Source: Bacteroidota bacterium
Lineage (GTDB): Bacteria; Bacteroidota; Bacteroidia; B-17B0; Aurantibacillaceae
Assembly: GCA_963169355.1 (NCBI GenBank)
Contig: CAUJCR010000003.1
Location: 1 to 64,000 of the forward strand
Direction of reading: 5' to 3'
DNA: 64,000 bases
Positions within the stretch are counted from its first letter, which is position 1, and each line of letters begins with the position of its first letter. Positions 62,749 through 64,000 of the stretch are shown here, one piece after another. The notes beneath the pieces are model-generated. The model was not told the origin of the DNA. It made no database searches and was given only the letters and a program-made list of their open reading frames with translations. The position numbers and the translations under genes were made by a program.

Positions 62749-63651
62749 TTAATCAATACTTATATAATCTTTGCTAAAATAAACGCCTTTAGCTTCTTTT
62801 TCTAATTGTAAAATAATATCGTTGGCTAATGAACTAGCGCCAAAACGAAACCACTTGTTGTTTAACCAAGCACTCCCTAATGTTTCGTGTAACATTACCA
62901 AGTATTGCAAAGCACTTTTAGCGGAGCTAATTCCGCCAGCAGGTTTCATGCCTACCATAATGCCTGTTTTATAATAAAAATCTTTAATAGCATCTAACAT
63001 CACCAATGTAACAGGCATGGTAGCAGCTACACCAATTTTTCCAGTAGAGGTTTTTATAAAATCAGCACCAGCACACATGGCTAAATCACTTACTCTGCGT
63101 ACATTATCGAGGGTAGAAATTTCGCCAGTTTCAAAAATAACTTTTAAGCGCGCTTTGTGTTTTTGGCATAATGCTTTTATGGTAGCAATTTCGTCGTAAA
63201 CAAAATTGTAGTTTCCTTTTAAAAATTCGCCACGGCTAATAACCATATCAATTTCATCGGCGCCGTTTTCGAGTGCAAGTGTGGTATCTAGTATTTTAAT
63301 CTCAAGAGTAGAGTTTCCGCTTGGAAATGCTGTTGAAACCGAAGCCACTTTTACATCACTACCTTTTAAAGCCACTTTGGCTACTTTTACAAATGTAGGA
63401 TACACACACACTGCTGCAGTAGTAGGTAAGTTGGGCAAATGATCGTGCGGATGCATTGCTTTATAACACAATTGCTTTACTTTTCCTTCGGTGTCTTTTC
63501 CTTCTAGTGTAGTAAGGTCAATCATATTTAGAGCCAGTTTTAAGGCTTGCACTTTGCTGTCTTTTTTAATACTACGTGTATTAAAACGGGCAACCCTTTC
63601 TTCAATACCTACTTGGTCTATTGTAGGACTATCTTTGAAATTGTAGGTCAT
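62749..63651 (-). CDS. deoC: Deoxyribose-phosphate aldolase
   Basis: Splits 2-deoxyribose 5-phosphate into glyceraldehyde 3-phosphate and acetaldehyde during deoxynucleoside use. The 300-residue form (longer than the 250-residue E. coli enzyme, like animal DERA) has the Schiff-base lysine K200 in ADFIKTSTGK, the proton-relay K170 in LKVIFETGE, D44/D45 region in LNMIDLTTLEG and MKPAGGI. It is the first gene of a deoC - aldehyde dehydrogenase pair. Confidence 0.94.
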   Translation of the reverse strand: MTYNFKDSPTIDQVGIEERVARFNTRSIKKDSKVQALKLALNMIDLTTLEGKDTEGKVKQLCYKAMHPHDHLPNLPTTAAVCVYPTFVKVAKVALKGSDVKVASVSTAFPSGNSTLEIKILDTTLALENGADEIDMVISRGEFLKGNYNFVYDEIATIKALCQKHKARLKVIFETGEISTLDNVRRVSDLAMCAGADFIKTSTGKIGVAATMPVTLVMLDAIKDFYYKTGIMVGMKPAGGISSAKSALQYLVMLHETLGSAWLNNKWFRFGASSLANDIILQLEKEAKGVYFSKDYISID

Positions 63652-63731
63652 GTTAATTATCTTTAAAAGGAAATATTACCCTCAAAAATAAGATATTTAA
63701 TTGTATTTTTAAATTCTTAAAGTAAAGAGTT

Positions 63732-64000
63732 TTGAGTTTGGATAATCATATATTTTCAGGACAATCAGAATTGGTTTCGGCAGCGGACAAATCACATTTG
63801 TTGTCGCATCGGGGAATTGTGGTATGGATGACAGGTTATTCAGGTGCTGGTAAGTCAACACTCGCCTATCATTTAGAAAAACGATTGCATGATGAGGGTA
63901 TTTTAACAGCCGTTTTAGATGGAGATGTGTTAAGGCAGGGGTTAAACGCTGGACTTGGTTTTTCGTTAAGTGATAGACGCGAAAACATAAGGCGCACGGC
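63732..64000 (+). CDS. cysC: Adenylylsulfate (APS) kinase, 5' part
   Basis: A coding region cut by the window edge. It begins at TTG 63732 or 63738 (an in-frame stop is at 63723; no ATG precedes the P-loop), giving (M)[21 protein letters not shown] and then [21 protein letters not shown] with the P-loop [26 protein letters not shown] and DRRENIRR, all typical of APS kinase. The enzyme makes PAPS from APS. The rest of the gene is outside the window. Confidence 0.88.
   Translation, partial: MSLDNHIFSGQSELVSAADKSHLLSHRGIVVWMTGYSGAGKSTLAYHLEKRLHDEGILTAVLDGDVLRQGLNAGLGFSLSDRRENIRRT

Noticed and set aside
1-64000. tRNA, rRNA or CRISPR arrays
   Set aside because: No T-loop-like sequence with a matching acceptor stem and no regularly spaced repeats were found in the gene-free stretches by eye.

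Overview
The window is AT-rich bacterial DNA from a member of the Bacteroidota. Evidence: two proteins with type A and one with a type B (gliding-motility-type) C-terminal sorting domain of the type IX secretion system, a LytTR response regulator, glycan-degrading lipid/periplasm-directed enzymes, lipoprotein efflux components, and promoters of the TTTG-N19-TAnnTTTG kind. A small membrane protein plus polytopic protein pair at 3.3-4.6 kb resembles families common in Flavobacteriales, but I cannot name the order with confidence. No rRNA, tRNA or CRISPR array is visible.

Layout. 0-3.1 kb: ribonucleotide reductase genes nrdB-nrdA (minus strand) behind a cobalamin riboswitch, followed by a structured repeat. 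3.3-6.1 kb: two membrane proteins and a sensor histidine kinase. 6.15-14.5 kb: a tightly packed, partly overlapping operon for glycan use: a FucP/GluP-type sugar transporter, an unknown protein, a GH20 hexosaminidase, a Tat-exported glycosylasparaginase, CutC and a GH2 beta-mannosidase. 14.5-17.85 kb: an island of nested repeats carrying two toxin-antitoxin pairs with near-identical promoters. 17.85-23.5 kb: a secreted type B sorting-domain protein, a GH92 alpha-mannosidase and a TlpA-like thioredoxin. Together with the 6-14.5 kb operon this covers the enzyme set for dismantling N-glycans.

23.6-30.75 kb: a minus-strand TetR - cytochrome b - TolC - adaptor - four-helix-bundle - RND pump operon. 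31-35 kb: a helical unknown, two T9SS cargo proteins and an O-methyltransferase. 35-43 kb: housekeeping genes rnhB, clpX, a GT-C membrane protein, the comM/yifB-like ATPase, a CoA-type NUDIX hydrolase, ribAB and truB. 43-49 kb: a second, complete RND efflux operon. 49-51.6 kb: a secreted unknown, rpiB, a 510-base AT-rich control region and nadA. 51.7-57.2 kb: an exported MORN-repeat protein, a six-PAS histidine kinase and a LytTR regulator in one operon. 57.3-60.1 kb: mnmG and a methyltransferase with three parS-like sites in and around them, suggesting this end lies in the origin-proximal ParB loading region. 60.3-64 kb: an esterase, deoC with an aldehyde dehydrogenase, and the start of an APS kinase gene cut by the window edge.

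The most interesting items are the roughly 170-base structured repeat with compensatory stem changes and sister sites lacking it, a second short insertion with matching empty sites, the B12 riboswitch controlling a B12-independent reductase, the parS trio (one inside a coding region), and CutC translationally coupled into an N-glycan operon.
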